From positions 278,213,242-278,277,241 of the forward strand of contig OY294067.1 of NCBI GenBank assembly GCA_958510875.1: a stretch of DNA of 64,000 nucleotides. The letters run 5' to 3'. This stretch comes from Endomychus coccineus (taxonomy: Eukaryota; Arthropoda; Insecta; Coleoptera; Endomychidae). Positions 24,260 to 37,600 of this stretch are shown here, piece by piece. Positions within the stretch are counted from its first letter, which is position 1. Every line of letters starts with the position of its first letter. Under the pieces are notes generated by a model. That model was not told the origin of the DNA and searched no databases. It worked only from the letters and a program-made list of their open reading frames with translations. The translations under genes were made by a program, and so were the position numbers.

Positions 24260-25590
24260 ATGTAAAGATGAAAATAATAAGCATATGTGTTAGTGTCACC
24301 TATTTCCCAAGAACTTATATATAACTCATATCTAGGTCAAGAATCATTATTAATTTTATGACCGCATAGGTGTATTAACAACAACGCAGGCACGCCAAAA
24401 ACTCCATATTATTTTAAAAAAATTTGCCTGAGAGTGAGATGTCGACTATGCAGATTGGAGAAGAAAAGAATGTAAACATGGTACGCCTGTCCCATATGCA
24501 AAAATAAAAATAATCCAGTAGGGCTATGTCAGGACAAATGTTTTGCTCTTCACTATAACTTTGTATAAATATTGTTTTGTAATTTTTCTACTACTACTAC
24601 TACTACTAAATTTTTGTATATGTTCGTTTTTTTAAATTGAATGTTGTTATTTTGACATGATTCATATTTAAGCCACATGGTCCATTTGAATAAAAGCATA
24701 GACCACTAACTCATGTGAGCCATTATCAAAAATGTCTAAGAATTTCGTTTTTTTCAACCAAACAATTAAATATCATTTTTTTGTACGGATTAGTCATAAA
24801 ACTGTAATCGTCTCTCTGAAAGTTTATTATTTACATTGTGGTAGCCAATGTGTTAACAAAGATAGACAAAGTGCTAATAACCTTGGTTAATCAAACCCGG
24901 TTAGATTAAGTGAAAGCTCGCCCCCTCTTTTTCCATAACTACCATGTTGTCTCCAGGAAGCAGCCCCTCCAAGGGTGAAAATTATTTCCTGCGGAAATCA
25001 GCCTATTGATCCTTCTCTAACCAAGGTAGCTCAAATTGCTCCCAAGTAAACGAAGTTGCTTTTGCACTGCAGTTTAGGGTCTTATGGCACCAGCCTAATA
25101 ACTTGTAGTATTGATTTATCGTTACCTATGTTGTTCTGAAATTGCTGGTTGGTGCTTAGGAAATACCTCATTTCTCAGTGATACCCTTTCATCAGCCGCT
25201 AATAAGTTCATTAAGGTAATAAGCAATTAGTTATTATTCTGGAGTTATCTTCTGGAATGATACAGCCTTTCCTTCGATGTTACAGGAATATAATGATTAT
25301 ATTCTTATGTTATGAACTTCAGATATTCATCCAGTATGTATACCAAACAACGATTGGAAACTATTTTATTGATGAAAGATCTTGAGAATGGAAGAACAGT
25401 AAATAATTAGTTAGCTTTAGCTCGAACTAGGAATGACACAATTATTACTATTATATGAAATCTTGAATACATAGACAGAGAGATTGAAATTTGCTTGATG
25501 AGTAGGCCATCAAGATTTGAACGACTTTTACAATTGATGGATGAAAATGTCAAAAGTAGATTACTTCTGTAACTGAGAAATATCTTTCAG
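24260..25590. other. Intergenic DNA upstream of gene 2
   Basis: After the hammerhead-like motif comes a repeat (aaaataataagcatatgtgt...tcacctatttccc) that recurs at about 28970 and, diverged, near 39600-39880. A (CTA)n microsatellite lies near 24590. No gene was recognised. The promoter of gene 2 should be in this stretch, but no element can be assigned with confidence. Confidence 0.45.
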
Positions 25591-25616
25591 ACTCCTGAAT
25601 TCGATAGAAAGAAAAC

Positions 25617-25678
25617 ATGCTGGCAGCCACAGATACGGAGGGTAGCAAACTACCATCAAGAAATGTTTCTCCCACAAA
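25617..25678 (+). CDS. Gene 2 coding exon 1 (start codon, 62 nt)
   Basis: ATG at 25617, about 10 bases after an in-frame stop. Encodes MLAATDTEGSKLPSRNVSPT and ends at donor gttagt (25679) with two bases of a codon. An acceptor-like tatctttcag ending at 25590 suggests a separate 5' UTR exon upstream. Supported by phase and by the exact 469-codon total, but there is no homology this far N-terminal. Confidence 0.7.
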
Positions 25679-28600
25679 GTTAGTGTGTTATAATTGATTA
25701 AGATATTAAATGATCGATGCTAATCTAAGTATTGATTCACTATGCTATTTGCAGATTATTCGCACAAATAAAAGGGAGAGAAGGACCACACAGAGAAAAA
25801 CCTGGCACAAGGTAAACAATTCAATGAATTAATCAAGTATCTATACAACTAACCTTTCATGTTTGGTACCAAACATGATTTGGTGATTCGGATGAAAATT
25901 TCTCTAAATAATTTCTTTGGTAATTGTTTAGTACACGGAGCATCGTCCCAATAACGAGAAAATTGTATCCTTGTAATTAGGATGAAAATCTCTAGATAAT
26001 TTCTTTGATAATTGTTTAATATATGGGCTTCAATTAAAAACTGATGATTTACCAAATTTTTTATTTTGCAACGTATTTAGGTACCTCTAAAAATGAAAAC
26101 AAAATTTCGAAAGCTTAAAAATACCATCGGGGAATATTCCACAAATACGATTGTTTTTGGCTGAAAATTTTGAGGTTTATTTCAACGATAATACGAGTAT
26201 TTAGCAAATTATTCAGTACTTACTGGAGTATAATGTCTTTAATTAGGATTAATATATAAATTGCGTTACTTTATATCGATTCATAATTGTTTATTTAGAT
26301 TGTAAAATATACAAATCATTTACAGTAATGAAGCAACAGTTTATATTTTAAAGTATGCTCTGAATATAGGCCACAAGCTACGGTGTAGTTAATTCAAAGA
26401 GTTATAGAACTCGTTGAGTTAATTAATATCGAAATGTTGGCTGTTTCACCCATAGATATCATATCTATGGTTTCACCATACATATACACAGATTCTGAAA
26501 CATCCATAGAAGTATATTGTTATTTCCATAGAAAGTTATTTCGTTATAATAGAAGTTATAAGGAAGTTATTACTACTGTACTACTGTCATAGAGATCATA
26601 TAGTATAGAGGAGTAAAGCCCCTCGGACTCCTCGGACATTATGAGGTGATGTTCGAGCGTAACCTTTTAAGTATTATGCTTGTATTATTACGGTTACCTT
26701 ATAAAATCAGGTTACCAAATTTGGATATATTTAATTTTTTTATACATATACTTATTGGAAGAGATGAGTTGTAGGAGAGTAAGGGGAACGAGTTAAAATA
26801 CCGCGGAGTGGGGTACGGATAACTTATCGCGTAAGATCGAACATGGTACGCAACGAATACATAGGCTATAATAGGGGCTCTACTCCTCTATACTATATGA
26901 TCTCTATGACTACTGTACAATGTACTTATTGAAAGCATGAGCGCCATGTGTTTTTCCTCAAGCACTGTATTTCCGTATTTTTCGAAGGATTAGATTAATT
27001 TATGATTGTGGCAGCATCTGTTCTTCGATTTCCACAAACAAGGAACATCGTAGAGCAGTTAATCCTTCTTTGTGCAGTTATTCCTTCTTTTAGAAAATCA
27101 GAAGAACAGATGGAGCCTCGACCATAAAACTTGTAAAACCTCTGCAACAAGCTTCTTGGTTGCGGCTTCATGTTTTTAGATCTTCTCAGAGTAGGAATAT
27201 GTTAGAGCAGTTGATCCTTCTTTGACCAAATCCTTCTTTGATAAAATCGAAGAACGGATGAAGCAGTGATCGACAAACATACAAACTAAGTAGGTTATAT
27301 GAAAATGTGACGAATATTGCTAAAAACATTTACTATCTAGGCTAGAATCACTGATGCAGAATCAACATTGTATTCGGTATATCAACATCAACTGTGCCAA
27401 AGCGTGTGTGCATTTGTTGCGAGCAAGACTTTAACCATAGACCTTATATTCAGACGGTAATTGTACATATCAAATTAAAAAATACGCTTCTATGTTTTGA
27501 GAATGTTAGAGAACCTAGTTCCGACGTAACGTCTCTTTTAAAGTGCAATTAAATGGCGATTACTGTTATACTGTTTATGATTTTACTTCATGAATTATAC
27601 TGTTCCTGAATGATGTTGAACATCTAATTAGCATTTATTTACGAAAACAATGCCATAGGTTGTTAAAAATAAGTTGCGTGCAAATTGTGACTAATTATAT
27701 AGATCAGATACGAATGTCCTGATTTGAGACAATATATAATTTTTTTTGGGGAAACGGTACTTTTGTGGACTTTTCTTTATCAATTCTCTATAAGGAACAT
27801 GTTAGTCTCTAGAAAAAGTTAGTCAAAATCAGTCATTACCTGTGGTCATCACATAGATTTCAAATTGTTGTATAAAATGTTTTTAAAGTAGCAGTATTGC
27901 CTTCAGAAGAAATCGTCGGCGGCAGTCTAGAATGTTCCATTCTTGTAAGTTAGCTTCGCTAATTTCTTCCAATTTCTTGGTTTCTTTATTATGTTCGCAA
28001 TGCCATGTTATGTTCTTATGCAACATTTAATAAATGAAACACACTAGTATGTTTTTTCTAAGAGATACATTAGATGCTCTTATTGATATATGTACACCAT
28101 TACACCATCACATACATGTTTTATCAAACACACGACATAGAACAATGTTTATTTACATAGAGCAAATCATGTTACTACTCTACCAATACCCACCATATAT
28201 ATGGTAGGACATCGAATTTCAAATATCTACTAGCATGTAAAACTTTCATAGTGACTAAACTGACGTAATTAGTTAACGCTCTGAACTGGATATTCATGGG
28301 TGAAGGTTCGAATCCCACCTATGATTCAATTACCTTCGTTATTGTCCCATGTAGACTATCCTAAATTATGTTTATTGTATTTTGATGCATATAATATTAC
28401 CGTCATGTTGGTCTATAATATTTTTGATTTCAGATATTTAGAAACCTTGATGCATCATTTCAGAGGAAATGTTGGTTCTGGAATTTTCGCACTGGGGGAA
28501 GCTTTCAAACATGCTGGTATGGGTATAGGTGCAATAGGACTGGTTCTCTTAGGATTACTAAATTTGCACTGTCAACATCAATTGGTAATTTCGCACTTTA

Positions 28601-31600
28601 TCCCAATTCAATTTAATCAAAGATCAAAGAACGATTTATTCCCAAGAAACCACTGGAAAATCAGGGTGTGGGGGTGGGGGCGAATCTTATCATTTCTTCT
28701 AATATGTTTTTCGAATAGTGTACGAAAACTCACAGCTAATTACTCACATGTTCAAGACGCAATATTTAAAATGGTTATCATGTTATTTCAGTCAAGTTAT
28801 ACATGAATCCTTGCAAAAGGCCGAATAGGTATATGCAATTTTTGGATGTGTTTTAGGGACCAACAAGTAATAACGGACGCCTTGTAGTTATACAATTAGT
28901 TTTAAGAATTCACGTTTATACAGTATACGTCTTCTGATGATGGTCGTGAGACCTAAACGTACGTTAAGACGAAAATAATAAGCATATGTGTTAGTGTGAC
29001 CTATTTGCTAATGTCACATTATCAGTAAAGTAGATAATATTAGAAATATTAACACGCCCTCTACTTATCCAGGGTTATGACGCAGATAACCGCGCATATT
29101 TGAATGCAGGAAATGATGCTTCCTAAACCTGGCAATACTGACGTACTGCATGAAATGACGCTTCAAAAAAGAAACAAATGCGTGACGTCGCCACTTGGCT
29201 GACGCCCATAGATTCCGAGAAATCGACTGTGTCACAACTCTCCTAGGTCTCACCCACGGTCGTATACACAGGTCTGGAAACTCGAGGCTGTTTCCTATCT
29301 GAGAAGTGAGTCCGCTAAGCGTCAACTGTCGCGTAGTACCAAAAGAGGTCACGGGTGGCGTATGAGTCGAGGGATGTTCTCTGGCAATCTTTGTATTGTG
29401 GGGCTTGAAATTTGAACGATATGGCGCCTAATCTTGACAACATACTTCTATCCATGCGCCAGCTGGTGGCTGAGCGAGGGACTACGAGTTTAGCGATATG
29501 TAAGAGACTCATTTCAAACAATAAAATTTCCAGACGTGTGTATACGACCGTGGTCTCACCCAATATATTTAAAGATGCTGATTTTTTTCAGCTGACTGCA
29601 GCAAATAAAGTGGCAGAAAATCACGAGTTTACAGTAAGACCCGATTACGCAGAAACTGTATTGGTCTGTGTTATGGATGGTCCTGAACGTTTTAGAAATT
29701 ACGCTTTTCAAATGAAGAAATTGTGTAATTTTTTTCTGATTCTCACGCAAATGGGTTTTTGTTGTGTATACGTAGTATTCTTAGCAGACAGTATAGATAG
29801 AGTAAGTTCTCAAACTTGTGGTTATGCATAATATTCTCATATTGCAGAAATCATTCCGTAGTCAAAATGTAATCTTGTGCCAAATTTTCGCAAAAACCTC
29901 CACTGGCCCTGAACAGTAATTGTCAAAACTTTCCGGCCATATTTTCTATAAAACTACTCTGAATCTATAATTATACAGAAACGACGAAAAATTGGAAGCT
30001 AAACCCATTCAAAGTTATACTCCTCACCTATACAAGAAAATTCGTAGACACATTGAAAGAATATTATTTGTTGAAAATATACAAATTTTAATCCAGTCAA
30101 TAGGGTTAAGAAATAGACAGACTATTTAAAAAGGTTGTAGGTGGTCGTATCTGAATTTTTTTTTGCATGATGTTCTATGAACCATGAAGGTCATCCGTGA
30201 CTACTGAGCGATATACCAATCGCTCCAATTCACCCCTATACTTAAAATTAACTCCATTCTCAACCCCTCTTTTGAGGATAATTTTTTAATTATAAAAAAT
30301 GAAAATTAAGCGTCCGGGTCATTTTCCCGGAAAACCAATTCGATGGGCGAAAATCGTAAAAATTTGGAAATTTTCAAGCAAATTTTATCTTTTTTCAGGC
30401 GGTTAGCGTTTTCTACGATATAGAGGTTTCGATCCCAAACAGCAAAAAACCAGGAAAAACGGCAAAAAACTAGAAAAGGAAATCTTTTCACGTCATTGCA
30501 ATCATCGTGTGATATATCTGTATAGGGGTTTTTTTGACGCTGATTACGGATATGATATTTAAAATGTTCAAAAATATCATTTTCCGGACAAACGCGGAAA
30601 ATTTTATCATCAATTCTCCTTTGCTTTGAACGGAATTTTTCGAGTGTTTACGAGTAATGCCAAAAGAAATATGATTTGAAAATTTAGGAAAAATCAAAGA
30701 AAATCCCAAGGAAAAACATCAGAATTCCATTGAAATGACCATGCGATACGTCATCGTAGGGATTTTTTTTGATCGTTGATTACGAATTTGATGTTGTAAC
30801 CTTAATTGGTCGACCAGAACCTTCGGCGTCCTTTGTTGTCATACTATCACAACAAAAATCAGTAAATTCCCATACTGTTTAACAAGCGATGCTTTGGTTT
30901 CTTTTCCACGCAAGAAATAATGTTTAATCAAGACGCGAAAATCACTTTTTTTCAATTTTTATAAAAATCTTCAAGGATACTTGCTTTCGATGGGTGTCAA
31001 AACAGAACGGAATGAAATATCAGTTTGAACATTTCAATGCTTTCTAGTTAAACATGGTACTTCACAAATGTCACATGGGATTTTAGATTGGCGCCATCTG
31101 TTTTATTTTTCAGGCACTTTTCACCTTGCTCTAGTACTGTCGAACGAAAAACCATGTAGCTTGCAAATTCATGGGAGAAAAGATTTATTCGGTCAGACCT
31201 TTATATTGTTTGTACAAAGTCATCCGTTCGAATTGTGGAACAAAAAAATTATGACTGCAATAGGGAAAATATTGTTTCATACTGGGTTCAGTAATTAGCC
31301 TAGCTGCTTTATTTTCGATATAAGGGATATCTTCCTTTTTCAGATGATGCAGATTTACGATGTTCATTACGACATTCATTTGATAATTTTATTCACCTTC
31401 GGCCCAATAATCATAATGTCGATGCTCAACAATTTGAAGATGCTGGCACCTATTGCATTATTGGCGAATATAGTGACAATCGTAGGAATTATCATAACTT
31501 TCTATTTCGTTTTCAACGATATTCCAGACATTACACGATTGCCATTTGTTGGACCAATTTCAGGCATTCCCCTATTCTTTGGAACTGTTATATTCGCATT

Positions 31601-34600
31601 TGAGGGAATTGGGTTGGTAAGTGTGATTGTAATTTCTAACAACTCAAATTTACAGAAAATCTGTTACTTTGGATGGTTTTGGTGCTTACTTGTTGAAAAT
31701 TCATATCTATACAGTTTTAATAAAAAATACACTTGTGATAAATTCTTACAAACTTCGTTTTTATTAAACAAAACGTGACATGCTTCACCACACGGTGGCT
31801 TTATCAAACAATGGTTTCACAAACTATGGTTTATTCCTTAAATATTAAAATTAGATTAAGAAGGAGGGGATGAGTGGGATACGTGACGTGTACAGTAGGA
31901 TAAGAGTTACTTACAAATAAATTTAATAAAGGTGAATTATTGATAAAGCCTTTCTGATTATTTAAAAGGTTTCCTGTATTTTTGAACTTATTAATTCCAA
32001 TTCTCTCTAAATTGTTTGATATACTTTCATCTGATTTATGGAGAATCTCAAAATCATCTTTGAAATGATGATCAGTTTATTTAATATGGTTTACAACTTT
32101 TGAATCTTCTTTGTTCAAATTAAAATGGTCTTTAATTCCAGTTTTGAAAGATCTTTCTGTCTGTCCTATACAGTGGCGGCTCCTCGGAGGAGGCTCAGCC
32201 TCCTCACCAATTTATCTTAATGATCATTCTCCATTTTATTTCCTGTTCCTCTGATAATTCTTTAAATTTTACAATTAATTCCCCGTTCTCAGTAGTTATT
32301 TTTAATCTGGCAACCGTGGCCAGAGGCTAGATTCTCTATATATCTCAAACGCTAAATACGTGTGGTCAACACAGTTGCCGTTTTTCCAATCAGTTCAATT
32401 GCCAAATAGGGTAAAACAGCGAATATGGCAACACTCTATGTAGGCTAGCTCCTCGTATGCACCCGGCGGTCGATGAAATACGATTACTTGCCGTTGCCGC
32501 CGCTGCAAACTACCACACGTGCTCTGTCAGTTGTTGTTTCTGTTTCGCGAAGCGATGTAAGGTTAAGTTATAATTTATTTGTTCGGTGAGTTATTAACAA
32601 AGAGTTCTTTGGTTATTAAACGTTAAAATAATTAGTGATTTAGTTGCTGAAAAGATTAGTGATGACAGGTATGTTTCAAAATCGATCATTTGATACTGAT
32701 AATTGTAAAAAATATTTATGGTTAACGGGATCTGAGGTACACAATAAATTATATTGCTGGTATTGTGGTATTGCTTGCTATTTACATCTGATACAACTTC
32801 ATGTTGGGGGCACTCGGGTTATGATGATTTGAAAAATTTAGCTCGTGGTATAGACAGACATGAAAAATCGGAGGAACATATTACATCGAGTATTAAGTTT
32901 AAATTAAACGGTAAACAAAATATTGTTAAAGGAGGAAAACATATAATTTGGTAGACAAGAAACTACATTATAAACACTCTTTTTATGAAATTTTAGATAC
33001 TATTAAAGGTCAAATTGAGATTCGATTTTCCGATTTACATGAATTGAAGTTTTTTGTATAACTTAGTTCTAAAATATAATTTTTTTAATAAAATAGCACT
33101 GCACAATGAATCATGCGTTATGTACTCGGATAAAGATATTTTAGGCCAGTACGACATTCACGCCGATATGATAAAATATATGATAGACAATGATTTGCAA
33201 CAAGTTTTACCTCAGTTTTATAAACTACTTTGTTTGACAGTTACCATTCCTGTCGAATTAAAACCTACATGCCAAATACGATGGGCCAAAATCGTTTATA
33301 CAATGTTAGTTTAATATCTATTGAAAAAGATTTAGTAAAACACTTGAAACAAAATGATACATTTTTTGATAATATTATTGATCATTTTCCGCTAACTAAA
33401 GACCGTAGAATTCCGTTAATATATAAAAAAAAGTTAATAAAATTAATAAAAAAAAACAAAATATGAAAAATTCCAAAAAAAAAAAAAATATTTAAAATCC
33501 AAAAAAAATTAAAGACAAAAACGAACAAAAAAATTGTTTGCCAAGAGAAACTCTATACCTCCACGTTTGTTCTTGCTGGGTAACAATTAATTTTGTCACT
33601 GAAGTAGCTGGTACGGTCGCTGTGCAAAGGTTAAAAGGCTGTGAATAGAGTATATTTTTACAAAAACGTTTTATGTCCAGCCTCCTTTCTCAAAAATTCA
33701 CGAGCCGCCACTCCTATATAGCATTTTTCACAATATTCACACTCTACCTTGTATACACCTGATCCTTGACCTTTTCTATTCTTTCGTTGTTGTTTTCAAT
33801 ATATTCGCCTACCATATTGCTTGTTCTAAAAGATGTAGTAACATTGTGTTTTTTTAGTAAATTGCATAGATTATCAGAAAGTTTACCTACATACATTATT
33901 GATCTATAATTTTGAGTTTCAACTGTACTAGGGTAAACTAACTTCATTGCTTCATTCTACATTTCCTCGACTAAATAAACAATACGGCAATATAATATTT
34001 TATTAAAAGCCTACCTAGGCTGCTGATCATAGTCTTCCAGAGATAGGGAATTTCTCATGACAAAGAAAAAATGTAAAAGAAATAGTATTCACTGTTGAAA
34101 CTATTTATTGGTCAGATTTTATCATATGACAATCATCCTGTATCCGTCCTATTATACATAACCATCTACACGAAACAATTATTATTTTTTCGAAATTTGC
34201 AGCTCTTAGCAAAATGCTGCTCGGGGTCCACCCTGAGCTAGGCCATTCATCGTATGCATAAGATCGATTCATTTGAAAAAGTGATGAGAGAAAGTGGTGT
34301 TTTTATGTGATTTAATCAATTTTTATTTACTGAATCTATCATGTTGAGACGCCGCTTGTTATGTGTTATCTACCAATAAGCGATCAATAATTATAATTTC
34401 TTTGTAGGTTTTGCCTATGTACAACGAAATGAATGTCCAGCGAAATTTCGTGAAGTTTCTAGGAGTGTTGAATGTTGGCATGATGATAGTTATTTCATTG
34501 ACCTTAGCAATGGGTATTGGATCTTACAATAAATATGGGGATGATATTAAACCAAGTGTTACTTTGAATCTGCCACCAGATGGGTATTTCATCTCATTTT

Positions 34601-37600
34601 TTTATTTTTCCAAATGCGAGTAGAATTTTCCACAGTTCTGAAATAATACTACACCTCAGAATTTAGCGGTTGAGAGTACATTGCCTTTGATGCTAATGAA
34701 TAGCCTCCTTTTTAGTTGACGTTAAGAAGGTTAATATACTACTAGTATAATACTAGAGCTAGTTTGTTTTGAGGAACCAACTAAAAAAAGGTTAGGTCAT
34801 TCCGAACAGTTTATTTACAACAACATATTTTTTAAATTTATACTCCACTACACGAAAGGGAAACCTATTATGTTCGAAGAACATCGTATGAGCCAGCTGT
34901 GGAATGTTGGGACAGTAGATAGGCGTTCGAATTTTTCTTGAAGGTTTGGAGGTTCTAGGCATAAGGAAAAGAGTTCCACAATTTCTCTGTTTGATAGAAA
35001 ATGTCTGGTAGTAAGGAGCTCGGCAGGTCTCGAGCTTGACTATGAAGTGGTGACTAGTTTGAGCTCGTCTAGTCCACATATCTCTCGTGGTGGAAGATCA
35101 GACGAGATTTCTGATGAGCACCGACCATGGACATATCTACGATGTTCTAGAGAGTTCCATGAACTTGTAAGTGTGACATCATTAATTAGACGAATAACTC
35201 TGAATAAAATCCAAGAGCTTCTCTGGATAGAATTCAAGAGCTTATGTTTTGGGAGCCGAACTCCAAGCATGTGAACTATACTCCAAAACACGTCGAATCT
35301 GTGCTTTGTAGATTGAGAGGAGCTGCTGGGATATAAAGTAGCTCTTTACACGGAATATGAAACCAAGTTTTTGTGAAGTGACTTTCGCAATGGACCTCAC
35401 GTGGTCATCCCATGAGGGTCCTGTTGATGTGATCCCGAGCATGGATATGGAAGACTTCATAGGAATAGTTGTACCTGATATCATCATATCAGGGATTGTG
35501 AGATCGGTCCTGGAGAAGACGCAAGCTTTAGTTTCGGTTGCATTAAATTCCAAAAGATAATCAGATCCCCATTTCAAAGTTTTTGCCAGATCTCCATCGA
35601 TTGTGAGACTATCCCCCAGTGGTGTTGGAATTCTCGATACATCGGACAAATCTTCAACTATGTGTTTTTCCGGAAAACTCTTAGGTTCCAACCAATCGGG
35701 TTCATCAGAAATGTTCAGATCAAGGTTATTCAGAACCGAATGAATCTTGTTTGATTTCTTAGAGTAATTTGAGACCTCAGATCCCCGCTTTTCAATAAAC
35801 TACAACATTCCAGAAATAATTCTTCATCTCTGGCATTTGCACTGTCCTCTGATATTTCTTCTAATTGAGAGGGTTTTAGTTTTCTTGCGTTTTTTCCGCA
35901 GCTAGGCAATTATTGGGAAACAATATGTTACTGGAATCTTCATGTTTGGAAGTTATGATACTCAGTGGACTTCCCTGATTTCTGGGACCAGAACGAGTGG
36001 ACGGCAGAGAAATTTCCTCAATATATTTCAAGCCATCAGTATTTTCTATCATATTTTGTAAAAGGGAAATTTGTTTTTCTAATATGGTACCGGCATTATT
36101 TGCAATTTGCGGATCATAATAATTTAAATCAATAGCCTTTTCAAGAGAAATGCTACCTGTGATACTGATACTCTGATCTGAATCAAAACTTTTCCGTTCC
36201 CCAAGACTTTTATATCGTCTATATTCCGGATATTCTATAATGTCTCACTTTTCACTTCTCTGGCTTCATTGGATGTTATAGAGGCTCTAGATGAGAAAGA
36301 GGTATAAAGTGTACCGTCATCTCAAAAGCTGTGAACGGGACATTTGGTCACTTCCAGCAGGTCGTTTATATGAAGCAGAAACAAAGTTGGTGCCAAGACA
36401 GATCCCTATGTAACACCAGCGTTGATTGATAGCCATTGTATCGGATGATACTCCGTCAACAACCACATGGCGCCAGACTCGATCAAATGCTTTGGAAATA
36501 TCTAATGCTACAGCTAGAGATTGCCCATGTTTTTCAAAAGATGTCTGCCATGCACGTGCTTCTTAGGGGAGCAGGTTTCCTGTTGACCTGTGCTGCGGAA
36601 GTCACATTGGGAGCTCTCTGGGTATTGGATGACCTCGATGTTGATTGCTTTCTCCATCACTTCAGCGATCACAAATAATAGGGCAATGGATCTATAGTTA
36701 TTAGGAAGGGTCTTCTTTCCTTTATTTGGAATTGGTTGGACTCTAGCACCAAGTTTGTATGAAAGGTTGAACAAACTGCAGAAAACTGGTGTTAATTCAG
36801 GGTAACATTCGTTGAGAAGGACAGGTGTAGTTCCATCTGGCCTCATAGACTTTTTGGTATTGAGATCAAGCAGAATGAGGAAAGACAATTTCAGGCATAT
36901 GGCTATCGATGGTAGCATCATCAGGGGGATCCAGCAAAAATTTAGATTTTTTTTTTTTTGGTCAGGGGAGGTAATGAACTGGAAGTGAAATTTCTACCAA
37001 TTGCTTTGGCGAAAGTCCAAAATGAACGAATGAAAGTTTGGCAATGAACTGTTGAAGTTAGTATTTACTACAACACTTCAATAAACCAAATTGTATTGGT
37101 ATTTAATAAATTAATTGATTAATAAATTGTATTTTTGCTCGTTCCCAATACTGTCTTTCATTATGAATTTCTTATGCACAATTTAACTCCACAGTGAACA
37201 CATTCGATTTGATTTTAGGCTGGCACAAGCTGTGGTCATTTTGATTGCATTGGGTGTAACCGTATCATATCTTCTCCAAATGTATGTTGCCTTCATGATT
37301 ATGTTTCCATACATATACAAACGTTGTGGACCTTTTACTTATCCATTTCTAGCGGAATTTGGATTCAGATCTTTTCTGGTAATAGTTACATGTAAGTAAA
37401 CGCTGGATACTTTAGTGAACTAGTTATTTTGATGATTAAGACTTTTCCATTTTCGATTTGTAGTGACAAATATTCAGAAAAATGATAACTACTAATACCA
37501 TTCATCTGTGTTTTGGAAATTCAATCCTCTTCCATTATGTTAGCCGGTTAGCCGGTTAGCCAACACCGCCATGTTGAAAAACCTGGGGTGTGCTGTTTTT

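Noticed and set aside
24585..24610. Short CTA tandem repeat considered as part of a CRISPR-like or satellite array
   Set aside because: Simple microsatellite of about seven units; no spacers, and the organism is an animal.
28255..28325. Possible tRNA gene from a good B-box
   Set aside because: No acceptor stem or clear A-box; kept only as a tRNA-like remnant.
31185..31379. Minus frame containing ENKAARLI, like the end of an RT
   Set aside because: Too short, overlaps the acceptor of gene 2 exon 5, and no neighbouring RT motif supports it.
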